A DNA stretch of 42,547 nt from Amycolatopsis acididurans (GTDB lineage Bacteria > Actinomycetota > Actinomycetes > Mycobacteriales > Pseudonocardiaceae). The notes beneath the pieces are model-generated. The model saw only the letters and a program-made list of their open reading frames with translations. It made no database searches and was not told where the DNA came from. Location of the stretch: assembly GCF_012328925.1 (NCBI RefSeq), contig NZ_JAAXLS010000056.1:1-42547 (forward strand), in the 5' to 3' direction. Below are positions 15,963 to 23,740 of the stretch, one piece after another. How positions within the stretch are numbered: the stretch's first letter is position 1; the number at the start of each line of letters is the position of its first letter. A program made the position numbers and the translations under genes.

Positions 15963-16463
15963 ATGGAACGCAGTGCACAGCGCCTTGGCCGCGCTCTCGT
16001 GGTGATCGTGGACGACCGCGCGGCGCATGGGGAGCATGACGACACCTCGGGGCCGCTGGTGACGGAGTTGCTGGAGGAAGCGGGGTTCATCGTCGACGGG
16101 GTGGTCGTCGTGCATGCCGACACCGTCGCGATCCGCAATGCGCTCAACACGGCGGTCATCGGTGGTGTGGACCTGGTCGTCACGGTCGGTGGCACGGGTG
16201 TCTCGCCACGCGATGTCACCCCGGACGCCACCGCGGGTGTGCTCGACCGCCCGATCCCTGGCATCGGTGAGGCGCTGCGCTCCTCCGGGCTCGCCGCGGG
16301 CGCGGTGGACGCGGGGATCTCGCGTGGCCTGGTCGGTGTTTCCGGCAGCACGCTCGTGGTCAACCTGGCGGGTTCCCGCGCCGCGGTGCGCGACGGGATG
16401 GCCACGCTGTCGTCGCTGGTGCCGTACGTGATCGACCAGCTCTCCGGCCTCGACGAATCCTGA
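15963..16463 (+). CDS. moaB2: MoaB/MogA-family molybdopterin biosynthesis protein
   Basis: 166 residues from ATG 15963. The MPT-binding signature VVTVGGTGVSPRDVTPDAT and the downstream GLVGVSGSTLVVNLAGS match MogA/MoaB proteins, which adenylylate molybdopterin before molybdate insertion by MoeA. In M. tuberculosis the equivalent gene (moaB2) follows pepD and precedes mscL, so the order is conserved here apart from insertions. TACCGT (15950-15955) lies 7 bases before ATG with no Shine-Dalgarno, suggesting a leaderless mRNA. Confidence 0.88.
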   Translation: MERSAQRLGRALVVIVDDRAAHGEHDDTSGPLVTELLEEAGFIVDGVVVVHADTVAIRNALNTAVIGGVDLVVTVGGTGVSPRDVTPDATAGVLDRPIPGIGEALRSSGLAAGAVDAGISRGLVGVSGSTLVVNLAGSRAAVRDGMATLSSLVPYVIDQLSGLDES

Positions 16464-16466
16464 CCC

Positions 16467-16643
16467 ATGTCCGGCGAGAAGCCTCCGGAACGACCCCGCA
16501 AGCGGGACGACCGCCGCGACCTGGACGCCATCTTCGGCGACGTCCTGCCGGAGACCACTTCCGACGAGCGCGATCCCGAGGCCCGCAACCACGACAGCGA
16601 CTCCTGGTACCGCGAGAACCGGCCCCCGCACCACGACCGCTAG
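16467..16643 (+). CDS. Small highly charged protein, unknown function
   Basis: 58 residues from ATG 16467, three bases after the moaB2 stop, ending at TAG 16641-16643. The sequence is very rich in Arg, Asp and Glu (SGEKPPERPRKRDDRRDLDA) with an aromatic WYRENRPP near the end, and is probably disordered. Its position directly after moaB and its codon bias (G/C third positions throughout) support a real gene in the same transcript. Short acidic/basic proteins are often found here in related actinobacteria. No function can be assigned. Confidence 0.7.
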   Translation: MSGEKPPERPRKRDDRRDLDAIFGDVLPETTSDERDPEARNHDSDSWYRENRPPHHDR

Positions 16644-17527
16644 GGGCGAAGCTCAGGCGGTGCCCCTCGGGGTGAGGCGCGACCGACGAGAGGTCGCGGG
16701 GGCTGTCGTTGCGAGGTGGCGGATCGTTTCGGCGACGTGGGGCCGTTACCGTTTCGGCGGGCCGGGCGCGCGGACCGGTGAGGTGGGCTGGGGGCGTCGA
16801 CGGTTGGGGTGAGCGGGGTGCGGATCGGCCGGGTGGCCCGGAGACGCTGACCGCGGGACGACATCGACCGGCCGACGGTTCAGCGACATGGGGCGCGGGC
16901 CGGCGAGTGAGCTTGGCGCGGTGCCGTTGAGCGGGCTCGGCGTGCGGGGCCTCGGCAGGGGCAGAGGGTCGGCTGCGTCAAGGCTTGGCTGAGCCGTCGG
17001 CGGAGCCTGAGGCCGTGCGGTCGTTGGCCGGACTGATTGTGCCTGAAGCGAGCCGTAGGGCGGTGGCCCGGTCGTCGGCTCCGGGCGGCGGGCCCTCTGG
17101 TCGTGTCGTCGCCCGTCCTCTCTGCTGTTGCCGCCCGACCGGGCCCCTGCGTGACGTGACCCTGTGTTGCCCCGTCCAGATGTGGCTTGACCGAGCGCGA
17201 CGTGGACGTGAGCCGACGCTGGGCCACTGTCGGCGCTGCCCGCTCGCTTCCCCTGTGCGGTGTCCGCCCGGCCCCGGTTGAATTTGCCGCCACCGGCGGC
17301 CCACTCGGGGGAGACCTCGGGCTGCCTGTGGTAAGCGACGGTGAATCCTGTCCGGTGTGGCGCTGCGATGGCGGGGAGAGCAGCACGCCGGCCGGGTACT
17401 GACGGGTGGTGGGAAGGGCTAAGTCGCGCCGGGTGTGGTGGGTGACCGGAGGGTAGCGACCCCGGCCGGGTATGTGCGGCGGGTCGCGGTCCGGCCGGGC
17501 GGCCGTGCTGGTTTCGCTGTCCGGCAG
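16644..17527. other. Long intergenic region without a supported gene
   Basis: 884 bp between the small gene and convergent mscL. Several long frames are open on both strands, but only because the sequence is G+C-rich. Their products are Arg/Pro/Ser-rich without domains and lack ribosome sites. A GCGACC-N7-GGTCGC hairpin (16679-16697) may end transcription of the moaB2 transcript, although no T-run follows. Nothing else is recognised. Confidence 0.6.
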
Positions 17528-18025
17528 TCAGCGCTCCGAGCGTTGCGAGTCGGTGGTGGTGGCCGTGTTGTTGCTGCTGCTGGCGGCCGTGGTGCTGCCA
17601 GTGGTGCTTGTGGAGGTGGTCTGTGCGTCGCCGTTCTGGCGCTGGCGGAGCAGGTCGCGGATCTCCGTCAGCAGTTCGACGTCCGTGGGCTTCGACGGGC
17701 CGGGCTCCTGGCCGCGCTTGCGACGCTCCTGGATCTTCTGCACCGGCAGCACGATGATGAAGTACACCACCGCCGCGATCAGCACGAAGTTGATCGCCGC
17801 GTTGATCACGCCGCCGAAATCCAGGAACGTCGAGTCGTTGGACGACAGGACGTTGAAGCCGAGGCCCTTCGCGGCGTCCGTGCCACCGATGGTGTTGATC
17901 AGCGGCTTGATCAGGCCGTTGGTGAACGCGGTGACGATAGCCGTGAAGGCCGTGCCGATGACGACCGCGACGGCGAGATCGACCACGTTGCCGCGCATCA
18001 GAAAGTCTTTGAAGCCCTTGAACAT
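17528..18025 (-). CDS. mscL: Large-conductance mechanosensitive channel MscL with a long disordered tail
   Basis: 165 residues from ATG 18025, five bases after AAGGAG. The N-terminus MFKGFKDFLMRGNVVDLAVA and the pore helix AVVIGTAFTAIVTAFTN are diagnostic. The second transmembrane helix is at ~80-105 and a charged C-terminal bundle (ELLTEIRDLLRQRQ) follows. A Ser/Thr/Asn-rich tail of about 35 residues makes it longer than the usual 130-150. MscL opens on membrane stretch to release solutes under hypo-osmotic shock. In M. tuberculosis mscL lies in the same relative position after moaB2. Confidence 0.95.
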   Translation of the reverse strand: MFKGFKDFLMRGNVVDLAVAVVIGTAFTAIVTAFTNGLIKPLINTIGGTDAAKGLGFNVLSSNDSTFLDFGGVINAAINFVLIAAVVYFIIVLPVQKIQERRKRGQEPGPSKPTDVELLTEIRDLLRQRQNGDAQTTSTSTTGSTTAASSSNNTATTTDSQRSER

Positions 18026-18115
18026 GTGCACTCCTTCGTCGCAGGGACCCGAAATACCGAGCAGAGGCAGGAGGGCATCGACCGGGAACGCTGCCCCCTC
18101 CGCATGGCGCTCTGG

Positions 18116-18601
18116 CTAGCGGAGCGTAACGGCTACCGGGTTCCGCAGTGACAATGCGGCTACCTCTGTCGCCGTGTCGGCCGGCACCGTGATCAGCACC
18201 AGCGGTCCCTTCGACTCCCCGCCCAGCAGGCCGCCGCTGTCTTTCGGCGGTGAACGGACGTCGACCACGGTCGCCGAGCTGGCCAGCACTTTTCGGCTCT
18301 GCTCGCTGCTGTCGACCGTGACGACGTCGACGCGCATTCCAGGACTGAGCAACGACGCGACGCTCGCGTCGGCGAGATGAACGGGGACCGTCGAGAAGCC
18401 CGGTCCACCCGTCAGGGGGACACCGGGAGGAGCCTGCGGCTGTGCCGTCTGGGCCACCGCTGGAGGCGGGGAAGGGCGCATGGCGGACACGACCGCGCCG
18501 ACGAGCAGTCCTACCGCCAGAACCCGGCGGATGAGTACGAAGCGCCGGCCGCGCGACAACCGCCGCAGCCGGGCGAAGAAAGAGCGTGGAACGAATTCCA
18601 T
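18116..18601 (-). CDS. SAF-domain (CpaB/RcpC-like) secreted or membrane-anchored protein
   Basis: 161 residues from ATG 18601. A basic N-terminus (RRLSRGRRFVLIRR) is followed by one hydrophobic helix VLAVGLLVGAVVSAM (~28-42), a Pro-rich linker, and a small beta domain with VPVHLADASVASLLSPGMRVDVV, the SAF-type pattern of CpaB/RcpC pilus-assembly proteins. No Flp pilus genes are nearby, so a role in pilus assembly is not supported by context. It may form a transcript with the ruc gene upstream, but a 136-bp gap with two DnaA boxes lies between. Confidence 0.75.
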   Translation of the reverse strand: MEFVPRSFFARLRRLSRGRRFVLIRRVLAVGLLVGAVVSAMRPSPPPAVAQTAQPQAPPGVPLTGGPGFSTVPVHLADASVASLLSPGMRVDVVTVDSSEQSRKVLASSATVVDVRSPPKDSGGLLGGESKGPLVLITVPADTATEVAALSLRNPVAVTLR

Positions 18602-18702
18602 GGCGGCGCACCCCCAGAATCGGTGTGACGGCGGAGGATTCCGGCGTCGGTTCCGACGTTAGGGAGTGCGCTCGCGAGGTGGAAAGTGGCAGATCAAGCG
18701 GC

Positions 18703-18729
18703 TGTGGACAACTGGGTGGGTGTGGATAA
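18703..18729 (-). promoter_or_regulatory. Two perfect DnaA boxes in tandem
   Basis: TGTGGACAA (18703-18711) and TGTGGATAA (18721-18729) are the reverse complements of TTGTCCACA and TTATCCACA, both canonical DnaA boxes. They lie 18 bp apart in the same orientation, in the intergenic gap between the SAF-domain and ruc genes. They could bind DnaA as a regulatory or titration site. There are no AT-rich unwinding sequences and no dnaA/dnaN nearby, so this is not an origin. Confidence 0.6.
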
Positions 18730-18737
18730 CCCAGGTG

Positions 18738-19073
18738 TCAGGACGCGGCCGCGGCAGTGCTCGACGAGCTGGAGGAGCTGGAGCTCGAGGAGGAGGACGA
18801 CGAGTCCGACTTCGCGGACGAACCGCTGTCGCTCGACGAGCTGCTGGACGAGCTCGACTTGCTCGAACTCGAGCCCGACGACGACTTGGACGAGTCCGAC
18901 CGCGAGTCATTGCGGTAGAAACCGCTGCCCTTGAAGATCACGCCGACCGCTCCGTAGAGCTTGCGCAGCGGGCCGGTGCACTCGGGGCACTCCGTCAGAC
19001 TGGCATCGGAGAACGACTGCACGGCCTCGAAACGGTGGCCGCATTCCTTGCAGGCGTACTGGTACGTGGGCAC
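18738..19073 (-). CDS. ruc: FmdB-type zinc-ribbon protein, homologue of the redox-regulated chaperone Ruc
   Basis: 111 residues from GTG 19073. The N-terminal zinc ribbon has Cys8-x2-Cys11 and Cys29-x2-Cys32 (YQYACKECGHRFEAVQSF). The rest, from about residue 55, is a low-complexity tail dominated by long serine runs ending in TAAAAS. M. tuberculosis Rv0991c (Ruc) has the same layout: a four-cysteine zinc ribbon and a disordered C-terminus, activated as a chaperone by oxidation, in the same neighbourhood. A CIRCE operator directly upstream matches the reported HrcA/heat control of Ruc. The unusual feature is the nearly pure Ser tail. Chaperone activity here is inferred by homology. Confidence 0.85.
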   Translation of the reverse strand: MPTYQYACKECGHRFEAVQSFSDASLTECPECTGPLRKLYGAVGVIFKGSGFYRNDSRSDSSKSSSGSSSSKSSSSSSSSSDSGSSAKSDSSSSSSSSSSSSSSSTAAAAS

Positions 19074-19090
19074 TGAAGCTCCTTCGTGCA

Positions 19091-19117
19091 TTGGCACTCG
19101 ATCCGCAAGAGTGCTAA
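19091..19117 (-). promoter_or_regulatory. CIRCE element (HrcA operator) upstream of ruc
   Basis: TTGGCACTC-N9-GAGTGCTAA differs at one base from the consensus TTAGCACTC-N9-GAGTGCTAA. It lies 18 bases before the ruc start and just downstream of the promoter, where HrcA would block transcription until heat shock. Confidence 0.93.
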
Positions 19118-19123
19118 CGCGAA

Positions 19124-19153
19124 ACGATACTGGGCCATTCCCTCGCAGGTCAA
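19124..19153 (-). promoter_or_regulatory. Sigma-70-type promoter of ruc
   Basis: On the minus strand TTGACC (19153-19148) is followed after 18 bp by TATCGT (19129-19124), with the CIRCE element immediately downstream over the likely start point. Confidence 0.7.
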
Positions 19154-19289
19154 ACGGGGTTTCGGCGGATCGTGATGGCACTTGACCGCGGTGTATCCGG
19201 ACAGCCCGGCGCGTGGCCTGGACCGATGCGTTCATCTGGTCGAACGGCGGCTGCGTGAATCGTGATGTCGAAGCGACGTGAGAGATTGG

Positions 19290-19895
19290 TCACCCGCGAC
19301 TTCGCGCCGGCAGCCGGACGAGTCCCTTGCCCGGCGTGAGCGCGCCGGTCATGCGCACGTCATGGGGCTCGGCGGGAAGCTGCCCGACCAGTTCGTCGTC
19401 ACGCACCACGGCGACCAGATCCGTGCCGGAAGTGACGTGAACCAGCGACCGGTCGTAGTGGCCGGCGCCACGGCCGAGCCGGATCCCGCTTTCGTCGACG
19501 GCGAGCGCGGGCACAAGCATCAGACCCGCTTCACCGAGCGCCGCGGGACCGAGCCGTGGGCCGTTCGGCTCGAGAATCCCGCGCCACCGGCCTGGTGACA
19601 GCGTCGCCGGGCAGTCGTACTCCGCCCAGTCCAGCGCGCTCGACCGGTCCAGGATCACGGGCAGCAGCACCCGCGCGCCCCGATCCCGCAGCACGTCGAG
19701 CCAGCCGACCGAACCGGGTTCGGTGCCGAACGGCACGTACGCGCACACCGTGGCGGGCAGTTCCATCGTCGCGATCGCCTCGGTGAGAGCCTTCGCCTCG
19801 GAAACGCGCTGTGCCAACGAAACCGACGAGCGGGCCGCGGTCAGTTTCTTCCGCCATTCCGCCTTGCCCATCCCGTCATTGCGCAGGTCTCCCAT
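19290..19895 (-). CDS. fthC: 5-formyltetrahydrofolate cyclo-ligase
   Basis: 201 residues from ATG 19895 (or ATG 19871, MGKAEWRKK). It converts 5-formyl-THF to 5,10-methenyl-THF with ATP. Recognisable parts are the N-terminal KAEWRKKLTAARSSVSL, the substrate region VCAYVPFGTEPGS, and the ATP/phosphate-binding signature GIRLGRGAGHYDRSL near the C-terminus. It is divergent from galU with only 24 bp between starts, so the promoters overlap. The gene lies between ruc and galU exactly as in M. tuberculosis. Confidence 0.93.
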   Translation of the reverse strand: MGDLRNDGMGKAEWRKKLTAARSSVSLAQRVSEAKALTEAIATMELPATVCAYVPFGTEPGSVGWLDVLRDRGARVLLPVILDRSSALDWAEYDCPATLSPGRWRGILEPNGPRLGPAALGEAGLMLVPALAVDESGIRLGRGAGHYDRSLVHVTSGTDLVAVVRDDELVGQLPAEPHDVRMTGALTPGKGLVRLPARSRG

Positions 19896-19905
19896 AAACG
19901 GAGGT

Positions 19906-19911
19906 TAGTCT
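19906..19911 (+). promoter_or_regulatory. Candidate -10 of the galU promoter (leaderless)
   Basis: TAGTCT ends 8 bases before the galU ATG and no Shine-Dalgarno is present. Transcription would start at or next to the initiation codon. It sits in the 24-bp divergent gap shared with fthC. Confidence 0.45.
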
Positions 19912-19919
19912 TTACCTCT

Positions 19920-20825
19920 ATGACGGGCGCCCTCGACAACCAGACCTTCCGCACCGCGATCGTCCCCGCCGCCGGCCTCGGGACGCGGTTCCTGCCTGCG
20001 ACGAAGGCCGTACCCAAAGAGTTGCTGCCGGTGGTGGACACGCCGGGCATCGAGATCGTGGCGAACGAAGCCGCGCACGCCGGTGCCAAGCGGCTCGTGA
20101 TCGTCACCTCCCCCGGCAAGGAGTCGGTCGTCAACTACTTCCGTCCCGCGCCTGAGCTGGAGGAGAACCTCGAGCGTAAGGGCAAGACGGACCTGCTGGA
20201 GAAGGTGCGCCGTGGTCCCGGCCTGCTCGACGTCGAGGTCGCCATCCAGGAGCAGGCGCTGGGGCTGGGGCACGCGGTCGCGCAGGCCGAGGCGAACCTG
20301 ACCGAGGAGGACACGGCGGTCGCCGTTCTGCTGCCGGACGATCTCGTGCTGCCGATCGGCGTGCTGGAGCGGATGGCGGCGGTGCGGGCCCGGTACGGCG
20401 GCAGCGTGCTGTGCGCTTTCGATATCCCGAAAGAGCAGATTTCACCCTATGGCGTGTTTGACGTCACTGATACGGACGATGCGGACGTCAAACGGGTACA
20501 CGGAATGGTCGAGAAGCCGAAACCGGAGGATGCTCCCTCCACGTACGCGGCGGCCGGACGTTACCTGCTGGACCGGGCGATCTTCGACGCGTTGCGCCGG
20601 ATCAAGCCGGGTGCCGGAGGCGAACTGCAGCTCACCGACGCGGTGGCACTGCTGATCGAAGAGGGACATCCGGTGCATATCGTGGTGCACCGGGGCGGCC
20701 GGCATGACCTCGGCAACCCCGGCGGGTTCCTCCGGGCCGCGGTCGACTTCGCACTCGACCACCCCGACTACGGCCCGCCGCTGCGCACCTGGCTCGCCGA
20801 GCGAATTGAGAACGAAGGCCGATGA
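19920..20825 (+). CDS. galU: UTP-glucose-1-phosphate uridylyltransferase
   Basis: 301 residues from ATG 19920. Makes UDP-glucose from UTP and glucose-1-phosphate. The nucleotide-binding motif IVPAAGLGTRFLPATKAVPK, the KELLPVVD loop, LLPDDLVLP, GMVEKPKPEDAPS and GGELQLTDAVALL are all in family order. UDP-glucose feeds cell-wall glycans and is also a substrate of the GalT encoded at 4.7-5.8 kb. Its stop overlaps the glp start by 4 bp. Confidence 0.96.
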   Translation: MTGALDNQTFRTAIVPAAGLGTRFLPATKAVPKELLPVVDTPGIEIVANEAAHAGAKRLVIVTSPGKESVVNYFRPAPELEENLERKGKTDLLEKVRRGPGLLDVEVAIQEQALGLGHAVAQAEANLTEEDTAVAVLLPDDLVLPIGVLERMAAVRARYGGSVLCAFDIPKEQISPYGVFDVTDTDDADVKRVHGMVEKPKPEDAPSTYAAAGRYLLDRAIFDALRRIKPGAGGELQLTDAVALLIEEGHPVHIVVHRGGRHDLGNPGGFLRAAVDFALDHPDYGPPLRTWLAERIENEGR

Positions 20826-22090
20826 CCGAACCCACCGCGGAGCCGCCCGAGGCCGCTGAGCAGGAGTTTCGTCCCGTCGACGAGCAGATCGCGCTCGTGC
20901 TGGAGTCGGCCGTGCGGCCGCGTCCGGTCCGGGTCGCGATCTCGGAGGCGCAGGGCCTGCTCTGCGCCGAAGAGGTCGTCGCGGAACACGCCCTGCCCGG
21001 TTTCGACCAGGCCGCGGTGGACGGGTACGCGGTGCGGAGCGTCGACGTGCGTCCCGAGGGCGACGAACCCGTGCGCCTCCCCGTTGTGGGTGAAATCGCC
21101 GCCGGTTCGCGCCAGCCGCGCAGGCTTCAGCCCGGCCAGGCGGTGCGCGTCGCGACGGGCGCCCCGCTGCCGACGCTCGCGGACGCCGTCGTACCGACAG
21201 CGTTCACCGACGGTCACCCGGCGAACGTGACCGTGCACAAGTCCGTGCCCTCGGCCGGGTACGTGCGGCGCACCGGCGAGGACGTGCAGATCGGCGACGT
21301 CGCGGTCCGGCAGGGTGACACCATCGGCGCCGCGCAGGTCGGGCTGCTCGCCGCGGTCGGGCGGTCGAAGGTGCTCGTCTATCCGAGGCCACGGGTGTCG
21401 ATCGTGTCGGTCGGCGACGAGCTGGTCGACGTCGACCGCACGCCGTCGGTCGGCCAGGTCTACGACGTCAACTCCTATGCGCTGGCCGCCGCGGCCAGGG
21501 ACGCCGGCGCCGAGGTCAGCCGGGTCGGCATCGTGGCGAGCGAGCCGAGGCGGCTGCGCGAGGTGGTCGAGGGCAGGCTGTTGATGTCCGAGGTCGTCGT
21601 GGTCGCTGGCGGCGCGGGCGGTACCGCGGCCGACGAGGTGCACGCCGCGTTGTCCGAGCTCGGGCGCATCGACATGACCAGGGTCGGGATGCATCCCGGC
21701 TCGGTGCAGGGTTTCGGCCGGCTGGGCCCGGACTCGGTGCCGACCTTCCTGCTGCCCGCCAACCCGATGAGCGCGCTCGTCGTGTTCGAGGTGCTGATCA
21801 GGCCGCTGATCAGGGCGGCGCGCGGCACTCGCAACCCCCATCGGCGCATGGTCAGCGCACGGCTTCTGTCGCCCATCACCTCGACCAAGAGCCGCAAGGG
21901 TTTCCTGCGCGGGCAGCTGCTGCGGGACGAGAGCACCGGCGAGTACCTGGTACAACCGCTGGGCACATCGGGTGCGCACCTGCTGGCATCGCTCGCCGAG
22001 GCCAACTGCCTGGTGAACGTCGATGAGGACCTGACCGAGGTGGCCGCGGGCGAGCAGGTACGGGTGACCTTCCTCGCACAGCGTGTCTGA
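20822..22090 (+). CDS. glp: MoeA-like gephyrin homologue Glp
   Basis: 422 residues from ATG 20822, overlapping the galU stop. MoeA domains appear in order: FDQAAVDGYAVRSVDV, PVVGEIAAGSR, VRVATGAPLPTLADAVVPT, and a MogA-like core VSIVSVGDELVDV with a VVAGGAGGTAADEVHAAL segment. It either inserts molybdate into molybdopterin or, as shown for corynebacterial Glp, binds FtsZ and the membrane receptor GlpR in cell division. The canonical metal-insertion motif GGTSxG reads GGAGGT here. The SepX/GlpR gene two positions downstream favours the division role. Named moeA1 in M. tuberculosis. Confidence 0.9.
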   Translation: MTEPTAEPPEAAEQEFRPVDEQIALVLESAVRPRPVRVAISEAQGLLCAEEVVAEHALPGFDQAAVDGYAVRSVDVRPEGDEPVRLPVVGEIAAGSRQPRRLQPGQAVRVATGAPLPTLADAVVPTAFTDGHPANVTVHKSVPSAGYVRRTGEDVQIGDVAVRQGDTIGAAQVGLLAAVGRSKVLVYPRPRVSIVSVGDELVDVDRTPSVGQVYDVNSYALAAAARDAGAEVSRVGIVASEPRRLREVVEGRLLMSEVVVVAGGAGGTAADEVHAALSELGRIDMTRVGMHPGSVQGFGRLGPDSVPTFLLPANPMSALVVFEVLIRPLIRAARGTRNPHRRMVSARLLSPITSTKSRKGFLRGQLLRDESTGEYLVQPLGTSGAHLLASLAEANCLVNVDEDLTEVAAGEQVRVTFLAQRV

Positions 22091-22105
22091 CGGTTAAATA
22101 CGCCG

Positions 22106-22765
22106 GTGCAGGCAGCTACTTACGACCTCGAGGCTCGTCATCCCGGCTGGCCGGCCCGGCTCGGGCCGCTCAAGGTCGCCGCGGGCACGGTCGCGTTGCG
22201 GCCGATCCGCCTGCGAGACGCCGGGGACTGGAGCCGGATCCGGCTGCGTGACCAGGCGCATCTCGAAAAATGGGAGCCCACCGCGCCCGGACCGTGGCAG
22301 GACCGCAACGGATTCTGGTCGTGGCCTCCGCAGTGGCTCGCATTGCGCGGGCTCGCCCGGCGCGGACAGTGCCTGCCGTTCGTGATCACGGTCGACGACG
22401 AGTTCGCGGGGCAGATCACTATCGGTAACGTGATCCGCGCCTCACTCCGTTCGGCATGGGTCGGTTACTGGGTGTCCTCGACGGCGGTGGCCGGCGGGGT
22501 CGCCACGGCCGCCGTCGCGCTGGTCGTCGATCATGTTTTCGCCTCCGGCGGGCTGCACCGGATCGAGGCGACGGTGCGACCGGAGAACGACCCCAGCATC
22601 CGCGTGCTGACCAAGGCCGGCTTTCGCCAGGAGGGCCTCTTCCAGCGCTATCTCGATGTCGCCGGTGGGTGGCGAGATCATCTTTGCTTCGCGATCACGG
22701 CGGAGGAGACGGGCCCGGGCCTCGTCGCGAAGCTCGTCACGGCCGGCCGCGCCGAGCACGTGTGA
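22106..22765 (+). CDS. rimJ: RimJ/RimL-type GNAT N-acetyltransferase
   Basis: 219 residues from GTG 22106. The GNAT fold shows VALRPIRLRDAGDWSRIRLRD at the N-terminus. The acetyl-CoA loop region is WVGYWVSSTAVAGGVATAAV, and the C-terminal signature is LHRIEATVRPENDPSIRVLTKAGFRQEGLFQRYLD (split: IEATVRPENDPS and VLTKAGFRQEG). RimJ-like enzymes acetylate protein N-termini or small molecules; the true substrate is unknown. It lies 15 bp after glp, in the same order as the mycobacterial genome. Confidence 0.9.
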   Translation: MQAATYDLEARHPGWPARLGPLKVAAGTVALRPIRLRDAGDWSRIRLRDQAHLEKWEPTAPGPWQDRNGFWSWPPQWLALRGLARRGQCLPFVITVDDEFAGQITIGNVIRASLRSAWVGYWVSSTAVAGGVATAAVALVVDHVFASGGLHRIEATVRPENDPSIRVLTKAGFRQEGLFQRYLDVAGGWRDHLCFAITAEETGPGLVAKLVTAGRAEHV

Positions 22766-22792
22766 GATCCGCGTTACCACATCGGCCCTATT

Positions 22793-22815
22793 TCACCTAA
22801 TCCGGTGACGCTTTT
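22793..22815 (+). terminator. Weak hairpin after rimJ
   Basis: TCACC (22793-22797) pairs with GGTGA (22804-22808), followed by CGCTTTTT. The stem is short, so termination is only possible. Confidence 0.35.
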
Positions 22816-22908
22816 TCTCGAGTCGAGCGGCGTGCCTCCCTGTCTTCTGTTACTCCTGTGACTAGCGTGACGGTATGTAGCAGTGGACGGGGGAGGTGAC
22901 AGAGGGAG

Positions 22909-23691
22909 ATGCCCAGCTCGCTGATCATCGTTGCTCTTGCGGCGGCGTGGCTTGTCGTGCTCGTGCCCATGGTCGCGCGGAAGCGGCAGGCGGTCGCGCA
23001 GACGGCGGATGCCGCGCTGGCCGCGCGAGTCGTGCGCAGTGGAAGCGGCGCAGACGAGGGGGAAGAGGAGGTCGTCATGTCCGAGTCCGCCACCGAGGTC
23101 GCCGAACCCGAAGAGATCGTGGAAGAAGAGCCCGTTCGCTCTTACGAGCCGAGTCCGAGTTCCAGTGAGCGCCGGTACCGGCCTGGGCGCGGCGGCTTCG
23201 ACCCGGAGGCGGCGGAGATCGCGGCCCGTGCGAAGTACGCCTTCCGGCAGCGCATCGTGCTGCTGCTGATCATCCTGGCCGTGGTGACCGCCGCGGGAGC
23301 CGGGTTCCTCGCCAGCAGCCTGTGGTGGCTGCACGGAGCGGTCGACCTCGCGTTCGTTTCGTATCTGGCCTATCTGCGGCGCCAGGTTCGTATCGAGGAC
23401 GAGATCCGGCAGCGGCGGCTGGCGCGGCTCGGCAGCACCCGCACGCGGCGGGCGGCGCCACGGCGCGAGATGGTCGAGGACTACGCCGAGGACGAGTACA
23501 TCGACGACTACGAGGTCGAGGCGGAGCCGGAGATGCCGCGGCGTGAGCTGGTCGGCATCGAGCGCAGGCCCTCGCCCGCGTCCCGGATGCGCGGCCGTGC
23601 CGTGGTCGTCGACCTGGAGGACGAGGACCCCGAGTTTCACGAGCTGGACGACCCGGGCCAGCTCCCGTTCCGCCGGGCGGTCGGCGAGTAA
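22909..23691 (+). CDS. sepX: Divisome membrane protein SepX/GlpR
   Basis: 260 residues from ATG 22909. The N-terminal helix SSLIIVALAAAWLVVLVPMV is followed by RKRQAVAQTADAALAARVVR. After an acidic disordered stretch (~45-90) comes a two-helix membrane hairpin (~120-160: IVLLLIILAVVTAAGAGFLA and WWLHGAVDLAFVSYLAYL), then an acidic/basic tail. This is the layout of the actinobacteria-specific protein called SepX in Streptomyces and GlpR in Corynebacterium. It is required for stable FtsZ rings and is the receptor of Glp, whose gene is nearby. It is the last chromosomal gene before the tRNA-Ala insertion site. Confidence 0.87.
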   Translation: MPSSLIIVALAAAWLVVLVPMVARKRQAVAQTADAALAARVVRSGSGADEGEEEVVMSESATEVAEPEEIVEEEPVRSYEPSPSSSERRYRPGRGGFDPEAAEIAARAKYAFRQRIVLLLIILAVVTAAGAGFLASSLWWLHGAVDLAFVSYLAYLRRQVRIEDEIRQRRLARLGSTRTRRAAPRREMVEDYAEDEYIDDYEVEAEPEMPRRELVGIERRPSPASRMRGRAVVVDLEDEDPEFHELDDPGQLPFRRAVGE

Positions 23692-23740
23692 CCCCCTCGC
23701 CGATCCCCGCCGGGGCGCTTGCTATGCTTTCGAAGCTTCC

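Noticed and set aside
16880..17386. 168-residue minus-strand open frame in the gene-free stretch
   Set aside because: No ribosome site, biased composition and no recognisable motif; expected by chance at this G+C content.
16746..18611. 621-residue minus-strand open frame
   Set aside because: It runs across the gene-free stretch and antisense or out of frame to mscL and the SAF-domain gene. The product is Arg/Pro-rich with no domain.
18686..18934. Plus-strand frame over the ruc serine tail
   Set aside because: It is the complementary strand of the Ser-rich tail of ruc, whose zinc ribbon and CIRCE show the true strand.
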